Origin: a virus
Length of the DNA: 49,820 bases
Reading direction: 5' to 3' (one strand)
Virus record (IMG/VR): IMGVR_UViG_3300025467_000025
Location: 1-49,820 of that record
In this document: positions 14,806-23,741 of the stretch, one piece after another
Layout: every line of letters starts with the position of its first letter
Numbering within the stretch: position 1 is the first letter of the stretch
Translations under genes and position numbers: made by a program
Notes under the pieces: generated by a model
Told to the model about the DNA's origin: nothing
Databases searched by the model: none
Seen by the model: the letters and a program-made list of their open reading frames with translations, nothing else

Positions 14806-15174
14806 TTAGATAATAAAATCAGACAACCCGGGGCGGGTCTGCGTTGCAAATTCGCCAAACATGTCATCAGCCGGCTCATCGTCTGACACTACTAAAATAC
14901 CATTTGGATCGATCCTAAACAGTTCAATTTTATTTTCGTCATCGGTTTCGGAAATTTCGACACCTCGAGTCCATCTGCCATGTTCTACAAGTATCCATTG
15001 TCCGACTGATACAAGAGTTTGTAATGGTCCCACAGCATAAATCTTTGCCCACCGTGGCCGAACTCCTTCACTTGTTCCATTATCACTTCTTAATACGATT
15101 CCACTTGACGTAGTTCGTTCTCCAAAATTCATTTCAGTTACGAGAATGTGATCTTGAATTGCTGTTAATTTCAT
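14806..15174 (-). CDS. GroES-like co-chaperonin
   Basis: 122 residues. The pattern of a Cpn10 fold is visible: IQDHILVTEM at the start, a mobile-loop-like ERTTSSGIVL (19-28), AVGP (47-50), VSVGQWILVEHGRW (55-68). Similar proteins are annotated as GroES-like in marine T4-type phages. T4 gp31 replaces GroES so that host GroEL can fold the major capsid protein; a like role is likely here. The acidic C-terminal tail is longer than in bacterial GroES. Overlaps the upstream gene by ATGA and ends just before a terminator. Confidence 0.75.
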   Translation of the reverse strand: MKLTAIQDHILVTEMNFGERTTSSGIVLRSDNGTSEGVRPRWAKIYAVGPLQTLVSVGQWILVEHGRWTRGVEISETDDENKIELFRIDPNGILVVSDDEPADDMFGEFATQTRPGLSDFII

Positions 15175-15485
15175 TCATTTCCCTCTGGATCCATGTCTTC
15201 AACATTTTTACGAGTTTTAGCCGGTGTTGATTTTACTTCTACTTTTTCTTCCACTACAGGTGCGGGTCTAGTGCTTCGTTGATCTGGGACATTAGATGTT
15301 ACTGATACTTCTTCCCTTCTACGAATAACTTGTCCATTTGGGCCAAGTTCGTCACCCCTTGCGTTTACTCGCACGTTACCTACTGCAACTGTCATTTCAT
15401 TTTGCATGACAAGTTTATGCATGTCAACTTCTTTACCGTTGATTGCTGTTTTATATACTTGTCTTGATTGTTCCTTTAATGGCAT
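15171..15485 (-). CDS. Conserved phage hypothetical protein
   Basis: 104 residues. The N-terminal half (VYKTAINGKEVDMHKL, MTVAVGNVRVNARGDELGPN) belongs to a short conserved family I recall only as hypothetical in T4-like marine phages; the C-terminal half is charged and low-complexity. RBS AAAGGAGAA lies before the ATG. A degenerate late element GATAAGTA (15515-15508) lies 22 nt upstream and contains the stop codon of the preceding gene. It is coupled by ATGA to the GroES-like gene, which hints at a shared role in head assembly. Confidence 0.75.
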   Translation of the reverse strand: MPLKEQSRQVYKTAINGKEVDMHKLVMQNEMTVAVGNVRVNARGDELGPNGQVIRRREEVSVTSNVPDQRSTRPAPVVEEKVEVKSTPAKTRKNVEDMDPEGNE

Positions 15486-15510
15486 ACAATGTTCTCCTTT
15501 GATTGAATAC

Positions 15511-16011
15511 TTATCTCAAGAATTCTCGCCAGTCTAAATTATATTTTAGACTATCCACGCGATGTACTCCGATGAGATATAATACATAACTTGCAACACT
15601 AGACCCCCTACCTACTCCGTACACGATATTATTTTTACGTAATATGTCAACTAGATATTTTAGATAAAATAACAAGTCCATCATACCATGTTCTATAAAT
15701 GCTTCTAGCTCTTCACTTACACGGGTAGTTTGTTCTGCGGTTTCGCACATTCCGTATAACATTTCCATTAAGTTTGGATAATAGTCTTCAGGCATGAACC
15801 AATTCGTTTGACTTAATCTATCGAATTCTTCGATAGAAATATTTTCTGATAAGAAATCATTGAGTAAAAAATTAGAGATGTGTTCTAGTTGACGTATCTC
15901 TTTATCAGAGTCAACTGTAATGTCCGTGAGACAATCTACCTTACCTTGATAAAGTAGATTGAAAATATCTTGCGAGTTGTATATAGGATTGTTGTATTTG
16001 TCTAGGCGCAT
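15511..16011 (-). CDS. DnaE-like fragment (Pol III alpha motif, no catalytic Asp)
   Basis: 166 residues. The C-terminal ~40 residues (LRKNNIVYGVGRGSSVASYV, then LDWREFLR) match the GRGS region of bacterial DNA polymerase III alpha, where GRGS...FERFLNP precedes the catalytic PDxDxD motif. Here the ORF stops right after WREFLR, before any catalytic aspartate, so it cannot be a polymerase alone. Similar short proteins occur in T4-like marine phages as I recall. It lies between tail genes and the GroES-like operon. Its role is unknown. Confidence 0.75.
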   Translation of the reverse strand: MRLDKYNNPIYNSQDIFNLLYQGKVDCLTDITVDSDKEIRQLEHISNFLLNDFLSENISIEEFDRLSQTNWFMPEDYYPNLMEMLYGMCETAEQTTRVSEELEAFIEHGMMDLLFYLKYLVDILRKNNIVYGVGRGSSVASYVLYLIGVHRVDSLKYNLDWREFLR

Positions 16012-16020
16012 GCCTATATT

Positions 16021-16251
16021 TTAATTGACGTTTATAAGTTTGTCAAGATCTTTATTACGACTTTCCATCATCTTTTCCCATTCTTGTTGTCGTCTTATAG
16101 CTAATTCGGCTTTATACGTTTCTAATACTAAAGAAATTTGATGTTGAAGTTCGTATCCTGGTGCCATAAAGTACTTCTTCGACAGCTCATTAATTTTATT
16201 TTCGAGCTCTGAAGTTTTAAGATTGGCTAAATTTCCGACTAATGGATGCAT
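16021..16251 (-). CDS. Conserved small tail-operon protein
   Basis: The start at 16251 (MHPLVGNLANLKTSELENKI) forms TAATG with the stop of the tail gene; an upstream in-frame ATG at 16305 would overlap that gene by 54 nt and is less likely. 76 residues, helical, charged, no membrane segment. I recall similar proteins beside tail genes of marine T4-like phages, unnamed. Size, helicity and location suggest a tail assembly chaperone or minor component, but nothing in the sequence decides this. Confidence 0.75.
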   Translation of the reverse strand: MHPLVGNLANLKTSELENKINELSKKYFMAPGYELQHQISLVLETYKAELAIRRQQEWEKMMESRNKDLDKLINVN

Positions 16252-17603
16252 TAGAATTCTCCAAGATACCGAATATATACAGTTGCACCGGCATCGTACG
16301 ACCATGCTTCGATACCTTTAATGTTATCAGCCGTGCCAGCTGTTAGGGTTGCTTTAACTGTTGCGTCACTAGAAGATGTACTTCCAGTTACAGTAATTGT
16401 TGGAATTACGGTATTATATCCGTCGCCTGGATTTATAATAGTTATGCCAAAGATGCCCGATTTTACTGTTAATTGTGCGCCAGTACCTGATCCTGTAACA
16501 GCAGTAACATTTTTGACACCCGAAATCGGTAATACTAGCGGTCCGCCATTAGTTCTTACATTAACTGATCCAATCGGACCTGTAGAACCACCGCCGGTGA
16601 TAGAAGCAACAGTAAATGTAATTGCAGAATTGCTATTTAAAACTAAAATATCTCCGACAGCATATCCGTTGCCGGCATTTCCGCCCGAAGGAGTTGGACT
16701 AATAACTTTATAAGTTGCAACTAAAGTAGGTACAACAAACTGTAATACGGGATCACCGCCGGTAATAGTAATAGTTGCAGGAGTGATATAATCAGTTCCG
16801 GGCGTAATTACGGTTGCACTAAGTAATGATTCTCCGCCGACAGTAAATCCCGGATTAGCAATATTTGCAAGACTTAAAATAATACCGCCAATAGATGTTT
16901 CGTCGGTTAATACCACAGCATCTCCTGGAATACCTGCATTTGTAGATGCAGATACTGTAATCTGTAAATTATTGATGGTCTTTACATAATAAACTGAACC
17001 GCCAACTAATCCGCCGATCGATTTATTTAAAACAACTGCGGTGTTAACAGTTAATCCAGTTGCACTTGAAAGTGTTAATACATTTGTTCCTGATGATGCT
17101 TGCGATACTAAAATATTGCCGACTGGTGATGATGGAAAATTGATATCATACTTGATAGCACCAGAGTTTGCTGTTGCAAATGTAGGAACAAATACCCCGC
17201 CTAGATTGCTTTTAAAAAATGCACGAACTATACCGCACCCTGAAGCCGGCCAATGCTTAAATGTAAATGCAGTATTTTGGGTTAATGTAAATTGTTGAAC
17301 AGGACCGTTGTTTAAATCGATGTCGGCAGCAGATGTTGTAACAGTAGATGAATAAAACACTCCGTTAAATTGGCTGTAATATCCATTTGATAATGTGCTA
17401 CCGTTGAAATTATTGCTAACTGCAACATTATTTGCATCGGCACTAACAATTGCGTGTGATTGCAATGCAGTAATTTCTGATGCTGCGGTATTCAAACCTT
17501 CTTGAATAGCAGAAAAATTATCTCGAAATCCTTGGCTATTATTATCTTGTCCGGCAATCGGATATAAAATATCGATGTTGCTAGTATTAATTTGGCTTGT
17601 CAT
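16251..17603 (-). CDS. Tail-fibre/virion structural protein
   Basis: 450 residues. The N-terminus (NIDILYPIAGQDNNSQGFRD NFSAI) is a degenerate form of the leader module shared by other fibre genes in this operon. The rest is rich in Ser, Thr, Gly, Val with short beta repeats, including two similar G-x-GY segments (NPGDGYNT, GNGYAVGD) of the kind found in beta-structured phage fibres. A GATAAATA late element (17634-17641) lies 30 nt upstream inside the preceding gene. Overlaps that gene by ATGA (17600-17603). Confidence 0.85.
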   Translation of the reverse strand: MTSQINTSNIDILYPIAGQDNNSQGFRDNFSAIQEGLNTAASEITALQSHAIVSADANNVAVSNNFNGSTLSNGYYSQFNGVFYSSTVTTSAADIDLNNGPVQQFTLTQNTAFTFKHWPASGCGIVRAFFKSNLGGVFVPTFATANSGAIKYDINFPSSPVGNILVSQASSGTNVLTLSSATGLTVNTAVVLNKSIGGLVGGSVYYVKTINNLQITVSASTNAGIPGDAVVLTDETSIGGIILSLANIANPGFTVGGESLLSATVITPGTDYITPATITITGGDPVLQFVVPTLVATYKVISPTPSGGNAGNGYAVGDILVLNSNSAITFTVASITGGGSTGPIGSVNVRTNGGPLVLPISGVKNVTAVTGSGTGAQLTVKSGIFGITIINPGDGYNTVIPTITVTGSTSSSDATVKATLTAGTADNIKGIEAWSYDAGATVYIRYLGEF

Positions 17604-20164
17604 AGGGTAATCCTGTCGTTTCTAAATACAAGATATTTATCTGCTATAGATCCTTCTACAGCATCGATTGTATATCTGTCTATGGTGTAATCTAATAATG
17701 TGAAATCAAATCCACTATACTTAATGTTTAAAATAATTTTATCTGCGGTTCCTGGTTTACAATAACAAATCGGAACTGCTAGCTGAAAATCTAATTGTTG
17801 TTTTGATCCTAGTTGAATACTTCTCATCCATAGAGGTAAAAAGTTTCTTTCGGATAATCCAACACTTTTAAGTTTCTGTCTCCAATTTGTAATACTACTC
17901 GGATAATAAGTATTAATATTTGGATCTGAACTTATATAACCAGTGCGATCGATAGTGATCATTAACTCTGGTCGAACAGAATTTAGTGCAATATCAGATG
18001 GTATGATATTCCACATCGTTAACCCTTCGTCTACTGTAATTGGAGATGGGTCTTTTCCTAATTGTGTTAATTTGCTGGGTAAATGCTGTCCGTTAGGTTC
18101 TAATGGATCGATCATTTCCATATAAACAACTTCGTATACTGCATCGGTTGTTCCCGGATTATATGCAATAGCTTTCTTTATTCCGTTAAAATTAAATCTC
18201 TTTTTCTTATGATTCAAACCGATTGCGCTTATATATTTTGCAGCCTCTACAGTTTCGATTCCAGCGTAAATTAACATAGATAAACTTTTTTGAATTCCAA
18301 AGTTTATATCATTAGATCGATAAATGCTCAACGGAGAAAAAATGTTCGGATTGTTAATAAAGTCGTTCCATTTTGATCTTTGATCTAATTTTAAATATGG
18401 TTTGACTTTTATATTGCTATATGAAACGTCACTAGGTGTAGTAACAGTAATAGTAAATGTTCTAGAAGTAGCACCGTATCCAAATAAAATTGTTGCCGTG
18501 ACTGTGAATACAAAGTCACAATCGATTGTAGTAGTACTGTTATCTAAAAAGAAATCAAAATTAGTTATACCTGCTGTTGTCGGAGTACCAAATTGATTTA
18601 CTTTCCCTATAATTTCACCGTCAACATTTAAACTTAGACCTGGTGGTAATTGACCTGATGTTAGCGAATAAACCACAACACCGTTTGAAATAACTGATGA
18701 CGCTTGCACTTTTAATGTAGAAATATAATTAGCAGCAATATCTCCTAGGTACGGATCGGTGTTCCACGTAATTGCACTTTCGATCTCACCGATTACATTA
18801 ATAGTAAATACTCTCCACGATTTTGCAAGTTCCGATGTGGTTCCGCTTCTTCGTATAGCTACAATAGTAAATTTATATGATGCAGTAATAGCTGGTTGAT
18901 AAGGAACATATCCATATAATACGTTATCATTTTCGTCAAATTCCATTCCCGGAGGTAATTGGCTTAACGACCCTATAGTAAATCTAACTCCGGACGGAAC
19001 AGTTGCCTCTAATATACTATCTAATGTTACCCGATATTTTGAATCTTGCATAGGTTGAACAGCAATAATTTGATGAATCGTAGATGTTGCTCCGAAAAAT
19101 AACCCATCAAAGGTGAGATATTGACCGACAATTGGAGTGGATGATGCTTCGTAAAGTGTAAGATGAGTACCTCCGAGAACATTATCCGTTGATAACAACT
19201 GTAGGGTAGTTGCAATGATATCTGCATTTACTAATTCTTTACTACAAATAACATTAAGTGTATCATATAAGGTTACTGGAATGAGTACGTAATTATTTGC
19301 TCGTATAGTGCCTAAATTACCTGGTGTACTCCATACTGGTGCAGTTAGATATGTTGCGTCAGCTGTAAATAATCCTGAACCGTCGAGTAATGTATTATTG
19401 TCGGCTTTAAAATAATCGTCGCCGACTACAAAAATATCAAATTTTCTTGAAACAACATTGTCGCCATCGGTTACTGAGACAATAAATTCGTAATTTCTAT
19501 TAAGTTGTCTTGGAATGTTAATAGCTGCATTAAAATCATAAAACACACTATCAAAAATGTAACTATCATATCCGTTGGTTGAACGATATCCAAAATCAAA
19601 TGCGACATTATCGTACGGGCCAGTATCGTAACTACCGTCACCATCTTCTGGTTTGATTGACAATACCGGTTGTATGAATCCCACAAGACGTCCAGAATCA
19701 GTTAAAATCAAACCAGGTGGTAAGATGCCATCTTCATCGGCGATGAAAAAGGTTAACTTTTTTCCAGCAACTAGCGATAAATCATTAACAACTATTTGAA
19801 AATCAATATACGTATCTGCTAACGCAAATAATTGTTGGCTAGGTCCTAACGGTAATTCGCCCGCTGGAGTAATAAACACTGGAATTTCAGTATTGTTGAT
19901 AGAGATACTAAACGTTCTATCGGAAACATCTGTGCTATTGTCTGCGCGGATACAGAATGTAAATTTTGTTAATCTTGGAACAGTAAATGGTGTGCCGATA
20001 ATATGATCATTTTCGATTCGTAATCCCGGCGGTAGTTGACCTGATATCACTGAAAATGTAATACCAGCCGATGTTGATACCGGTAAAGGAATGTTAATAA
20101 CCGTTCTTTCTTCAAATTGTCCGAATGAATATCCGGATTTTATAGTCCATATGTCTAGCGCCAT
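17600..20164 (-). CDS. Tail structural protein with putative Ig-like domains
   Basis: 854 residues. At least four LPPG-L...G-hh-G signatures of He_PIG/cadherin-like Ig domains are visible: LPPGLRIENDHIIGTP (~43-58), LPPGLILTDSGRLVG (~148-162), LPPGMEFDENDNVLYG (~401-416) and LPPGLSLNVDGEIIG (~507-521). The C-terminal ~280 residues form a different, non-repetitive domain. Such proteins are common in T4-like marine phage tails and are thought to mediate weak carbohydrate binding. A GATAAATA late element lies 21 nt upstream. Followed by overlap ATGA with the 450-residue gene. Confidence 0.88.
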   Translation of the reverse strand: MALDIWTIKSGYSFGQFEERTVINIPLPVSTSAGITFSVISGQLPPGLRIENDHIIGTPFTVPRLTKFTFCIRADNSTDVSDRTFSISINNTEIPVFITPAGELPLGPSQQLFALADTYIDFQIVVNDLSLVAGKKLTFFIADEDGILPPGLILTDSGRLVGFIQPVLSIKPEDGDGSYDTGPYDNVAFDFGYRSTNGYDSYIFDSVFYDFNAAINIPRQLNRNYEFIVSVTDGDNVVSRKFDIFVVGDDYFKADNNTLLDGSGLFTADATYLTAPVWSTPGNLGTIRANNYVLIPVTLYDTLNVICSKELVNADIIATTLQLLSTDNVLGGTHLTLYEASSTPIVGQYLTFDGLFFGATSTIHQIIAVQPMQDSKYRVTLDSILEATVPSGVRFTIGSLSQLPPGMEFDENDNVLYGYVPYQPAITASYKFTIVAIRRSGTTSELAKSWRVFTINVIGEIESAITWNTDPYLGDIAANYISTLKVQASSVISNGVVVYSLTSGQLPPGLSLNVDGEIIGKVNQFGTPTTAGITNFDFFLDNSTTTIDCDFVFTVTATILFGYGATSRTFTITVTTPSDVSYSNIKVKPYLKLDQRSKWNDFINNPNIFSPLSIYRSNDINFGIQKSLSMLIYAGIETVEAAKYISAIGLNHKKKRFNFNGIKKAIAYNPGTTDAVYEVVYMEMIDPLEPNGQHLPSKLTQLGKDPSPITVDEGLTMWNIIPSDIALNSVRPELMITIDRTGYISSDPNINTYYPSSITNWRQKLKSVGLSERNFLPLWMRSIQLGSKQQLDFQLAVPICYCKPGTADKIILNIKYSGFDFTLLDYTIDRYTIDAVEGSIADKYLVFRNDRITL
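17634..17641 (-). promoter_or_regulatory. T4-like late promoter element GATAAATA
   Basis: Minus-strand octamer 30 nt upstream of the ATG at 17603, inside the 3' end of the 854-residue gene. Confidence 0.5.
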
Positions 20165-20185
20165 ACTTGCTCTCTTTTATAGCAG

Positions 20186-20193
20186 TATTTATC
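20186..20193 (-). promoter_or_regulatory. T4-like late promoter element GATAAATA
   Basis: Minus-strand octamer 21 nt upstream of the ATG at 20164, in the short gap between two tail genes. Confidence 0.6.
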
Positions 20194-20200
20194 GCTATTT

Positions 20201-20755
20201 TTAGTTTACGATGTTGCCGAAATTTAGATTATTGTTTGAATAGACTGGATCTGCAATGTATCCTAAATCTAAAACAGTACCTCTATCTCCGGAAACTTTA
20301 GATCCTGCTGGGGATAAAACACTTCCCATATCTACTATTAGCTGATTAGATTGTAAAATTAATTCTAATAATCCCGCAATAATCGGAATATTAATACCGA
20401 AAATTGAAGTTTGAACATCGCCTCCGTAAACATAATTTCCATTAAGATTCAATGTTCCAGCTAATGTAGGATTGAGATCGTTTTCTAGAGTAGTAGTGGT
20501 TTCTAGATTTACTGTATTTGCTGCACTCGTAATAGCAACAGTATTTCCTGTGCTAGTTAGGCTTTTAAATTCTAAATTTGCAACATTTCGATCTTTGAAA
20601 AGACCGACTCCGGATCCTAAATTAGCACCATTAGAAATATTAGTTTCGGTGTTTAATGCAGTAAAATTAGCATTAACTTTTTGAAAGGCAGTTCGTAAAT
20701 CGTCGCCAGTACCGTCGTTAGCATAATTTCCTAAATTTACTAGTTGTAATGTCAT
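20201..20755 (-). CDS. Short fibre-type protein with shared N-terminal module
   Basis: 184 residues. Starts LVNLGNYANDGTGDDLRTAF followed by QKVNANFTALN, the same module that opens the 2070- and 3853-residue proteins. The remainder is beta-type and Asn/Gly/Leu-rich, including DRGTVLDLGYIADPVYS near the end. It could be an adaptor carrying only the docking module plus a short shaft. Its ATG overlaps the GT25 stop (ATGA, 20752-20755). A weak late-element variant GGTAAATA lies at 20772-20779. Confidence 0.8.
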   Translation of the reverse strand: MTLQLVNLGNYANDGTGDDLRTAFQKVNANFTALNTETNISNGANLGSGVGLFKDRNVANLEFKSLTSTGNTVAITSAANTVNLETTTTLENDLNPTLAGTLNLNGNYVYGGDVQTSIFGINIPIIAGLLELILQSNQLIVDMGSVLSPAGSKVSGDRGTVLDLGYIADPVYSNNNLNFGNIVN

Positions 20756-21537
20756 GTTCGTTCCTTTTTAGTATTTACCGCTTTAGCAGTATTCAATTCT
20801 TTGTACTTTTTAGGGCTTACGTAAGTGGCATTTTGCATTGAATTAGCACCTTGCATAACCAGTCCTAAGTTATTAGTTGTGCTATATTTTTGCCATTCGG
20901 TTTCATCTTGCTCTATATAATGATCGTGCATACGAACCACCGTAGCAGTAGTTGAAACTATGTCAACAATATCTAATCCTAGGTGCGCTTCTGTACAGAC
21001 TACACCTCGTTGTTGTGCATGTTCTATGAGCTTGGCCGCACCTTGGGGTTTGACTATGTAACCGTAAGCACCAACATAATATCCGCCCGAACTGTGCCAC
21101 GAGTAGTCTGCGGGTCTGCGGGTATAACCTATGGAGTTAGATAAACTAGCTTCGACTTGATCGTTGTAACCCTCTTTAAACCACTGGTAGCAGTCTAATC
21201 TTAACACTTCATCAAAATGATCTAACACATCTTCGGGCAAGGGCCTAATGAATATACCATCGTGTTCTAAGATTATGATAGGTTCGTCGAATTCTAGACA
21301 TTTCTGCCACAGTTGAAAATGGCTAAGAAAACAGCCTTGGTGTCCTGGTTTATCAATTATAGTATAATTTAGAAACTTATCTATACCGTACTCTTCAAAT
21401 AATGGTCGACTATTATAACCTAGAACAGCAGGATGTAGTTCTAATGTAATACCATACTGTTCAGCAGACGTTCGTGCCTCAGCAAATATCTGCCGAGCAA
21501 GCTCACTAGCTTCTAACACTATGGCATAGGCTTGCAT
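20752..21537 (-). CDS. Glycosyltransferase family 25-like
   Basis: 261 residues. GCFLSHFQLWQKCLE (68-82) and IIILEHDGIFI (87-97) are the diagnostic GT25 segments (G-x-x-x-SH and a DxD-like ED/EHD acid pair); YYVGAYGYIVKPQGAAKLI fits the later conserved region. GT25 enzymes transfer galactose or glucose in LPS biosynthesis or to proteins. It lies inside the fibre operon, 1 nt after the 729-residue fibre gene stop and coupled by ATGA to the next fibre gene, so co-expression with fibres is certain in arrangement. Acceptor is unknown: phage fibre or host LPS. Confidence 0.85.
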   Translation of the reverse strand: MQAYAIVLEASELARQIFAEARTSAEQYGITLELHPAVLGYNSRPLFEEYGIDKFLNYTIIDKPGHQGCFLSHFQLWQKCLEFDEPIIILEHDGIFIRPLPEDVLDHFDEVLRLDCYQWFKEGYNDQVEASLSNSIGYTRRPADYSWHSSGGYYVGAYGYIVKPQGAAKLIEHAQQRGVVCTEAHLGLDIVDIVSTTATVVRMHDHYIEQDETEWQKYSTTNNLGLVMQGANSMQNATYVSPKKYKELNTAKAVNTKKERT

Positions 21538-21538
21538 A

Positions 21539-23728
21539 TTACCAAGTTCCGCCTGTTAAAGCTACACGCTTCCAAATATCCGTAGTACCATCATAAGCAT
21601 TTGTGCAATAGAACATATAGTTACTGTTAAATGCTACCATTCCTAGATAATCGCCAGATGATCCTTTACTGCTATTGGGTGGATGTGCAAGAATCTGTAG
21701 TCGCGGAGATTGAAGTGAAACGCTAGCAGTATTACTACTACCTATGTAAACCTGTCCGCCAGTATCACCGTAACCAATATAGATGCTTGGAGCATCTAGA
21801 TTTATTGTGGTAGATCCTATTAGGTGTAGATATTGCCCCCATTCTCCGCCAGTAATCGCTCCTGGAACAGTTAAAGTACCGTTAGCACCAAATGTAAATG
21901 ATTTTGTTTGGTACCCGGGCGGGCTACTCATTACATACCCTTCTGTTTTAATAACAATATCTTCGTCACGGTTTGCAACTATATTTCCCGGCAAGGTTAA
22001 ATCACCGTCGGTGCCGAACGTCCAAGAACTAGGACTACCATCGTAAACTGAAGACTGCAATACTAAAGGCACGCCAGGCGCTGCTGCAAATGTTGTTGAT
22101 CCTAATCCTATGGTTGTGCCGAATATTTTCGAAGTGTCAGGGAATGTTAAACTTTGATCCGAACCAAATGTCCAAGATGGTGTTAATCCATTATTACCAT
22201 TATTCCCTGTACCTTTTAATGATATACTAAAATTGGCACTATAATTGTTGTCATCTATTGATTGCAATCTAGCACCCGGAACGCCGTTACCTTCATCAGT
22301 GTAAGTAAAGAAATCAATAGCACTTCCAGTACCTCCGCCTCCCGCAGTATTGATTAACGCTAATTGTGTTTCAACTTGTCCCGACGGTCCTGTATTATTT
22401 AAATTTAGGGCTGCCGGAGTTACATTGCCTATACTACTGCTTCCACTATACGTCGGGCTAGGTAAAATTCCAGTCCATGCGGTAGTTTGCGTAGTGTTGT
22501 CATTAAATTTAATTCCGCCGATATATAAATTACCAGCTGTGGTAATCTTAGCGGCTAGTGTTCCGCCACCGTAAAATTTGAATCCTAGACTATCGTTATT
22601 CGCTTGATCCACATTAAACCAAATATGGCTACCTTCGTAACCTATAGCATAGTTATATTGCGTTCCTTCATTACCAAAGTCGTATAATCTAATAGCATCA
22701 GTAGTTCCATTAATGTTAGGAACACCTAATTTACCTTGCGGGAATATTATATTACCTGGTAAGGTTGTCTGTCCAAACCCGTCAAATCTCCATTGGTAAT
22801 CTCTGCTTTGTGTACTAATCCAAACTGAACTTTCACCACCAGATCCGTATCTCAGTGTTTGAATTTCAAAGTCACCCAATCTACTTGCAGGAGTATGTGT
22901 ATCATAGATAAACCTAGCAGGGGAAGTTCCTAGTTTACCTACTTCTATATAACCATCGTTTTCATCAATGAAAAGTCCATGGCTACCGTTTGTGCTTAAT
23001 CCTAGATATACAGCATCGGATTGTATGCTACCTGCGCTCAAGCTCAAATTATGTGTCCCCATGGGCGGAACTTCGTCATTTGTTGTAGTAATCGTTAGTG
23101 GATAGTTAGTTGGAAGAACCAGTTTTCCTGGAACCGGTAGACTTAGACTACCATCAACACCGAGTGTTAATACATTGCCACTAGCATTAAATTGAATATT
23201 ATAAAGGGACTGAACAATAGCATTTCCTTGATCGGCACTTTGAGGAAGATTAAATGTTCCATCTGGTCCAAAAATCCATAGAGCAGCACCTGCTTGAGAG
23301 GTAACATTGCCTTCGGTGTTTACTAATAATAAATCAAATAATCCGCCATTACCTTGCCCGGGAATGACAATTTTATTGTCACTATCGTCGCTTGGATTAA
23401 TAATAATGTTTTGTCCTTGAGCGGTATGAATAACATTATTCACAAATCTAATAACACCAGTATCGGCACCGGACCCGCTAACAGTTTGCCAACTAACAGT
23501 ACCTTGACCATTTGTAATTAATGCTTGTCCAGATTGTCCGTCGTGTGCTGGTAGAGTATACATGCCATCGAATGTAATAGTTCCATTTTGATTTACTACA
23601 ATACTACCATTGTTTAATTGGGCGATAATACTTTTACCGATCCATTTTGTACCATCAAATGTATATGTTACACCGTTTGGTGCAACATATGTTTCGCTGT
23701 CTACTGGATTATTTGGAAAATTTAACAT
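21539..23728 (-). CDS. Tail-fibre protein
   Basis: 729 residues. Opens FPNNPVDSETYVAPNGVTYT followed by FDGTKWIGKS, a motif common at the start of phage fibre proteins. The body repeats S-hh-LPG-h-h/L-hhP-type units (SLPVPGKLVLP, LTLPGNIV, LTVPGAIT) consistent with triple-beta shaft. The end (MVAFNSNYMFYCTNAYDGTT, then DIWKRVALTGGTW) is a fibre C-terminal type I recall from marine T4-like phages. Separated from the 2070-residue gene by only 13 nt; RBS AAGGAG precedes the ATG. Confidence 0.9.
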   Translation of the reverse strand: MLNFPNNPVDSETYVAPNGVTYTFDGTKWIGKSIIAQLNNGSIVVNQNGTITFDGMYTLPAHDGQSGQALITNGQGTVSWQTVSGSGADTGVIRFVNNVIHTAQGQNIIINPSDDSDNKIVIPGQGNGGLFDLLLVNTEGNVTSQAGAALWIFGPDGTFNLPQSADQGNAIVQSLYNIQFNASGNVLTLGVDGSLSLPVPGKLVLPTNYPLTITTTNDEVPPMGTHNLSLSAGSIQSDAVYLGLSTNGSHGLFIDENDGYIEVGKLGTSPARFIYDTHTPASRLGDFEIQTLRYGSGGESSVWISTQSRDYQWRFDGFGQTTLPGNIIFPQGKLGVPNINGTTDAIRLYDFGNEGTQYNYAIGYEGSHIWFNVDQANNDSLGFKFYGGGTLAAKITTAGNLYIGGIKFNDNTTQTTAWTGILPSPTYSGSSSIGNVTPAALNLNNTGPSGQVETQLALINTAGGGGTGSAIDFFTYTDEGNGVPGARLQSIDDNNYSANFSISLKGTGNNGNNGLTPSWTFGSDQSLTFPDTSKIFGTTIGLGSTTFAAAPGVPLVLQSSVYDGSPSSWTFGTDGDLTLPGNIVANRDEDIVIKTEGYVMSSPPGYQTKSFTFGANGTLTVPGAITGGEWGQYLHLIGSTTINLDAPSIYIGYGDTGGQVYIGSSNTASVSLQSPRLQILAHPPNSSKGSSGDYLGMVAFNSNYMFYCTNAYDGTTDIWKRVALTGGTW

Positions 23729-23741
23729 TTTAATTTACTCC

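Noticed and set aside
16021-16305. Longer start at 16305 for the 76-residue protein
   Set aside because: The extra residues are a Cys/Arg-rich stretch read out of frame from the tail gene; the TAATG start at 16251 is preferred.
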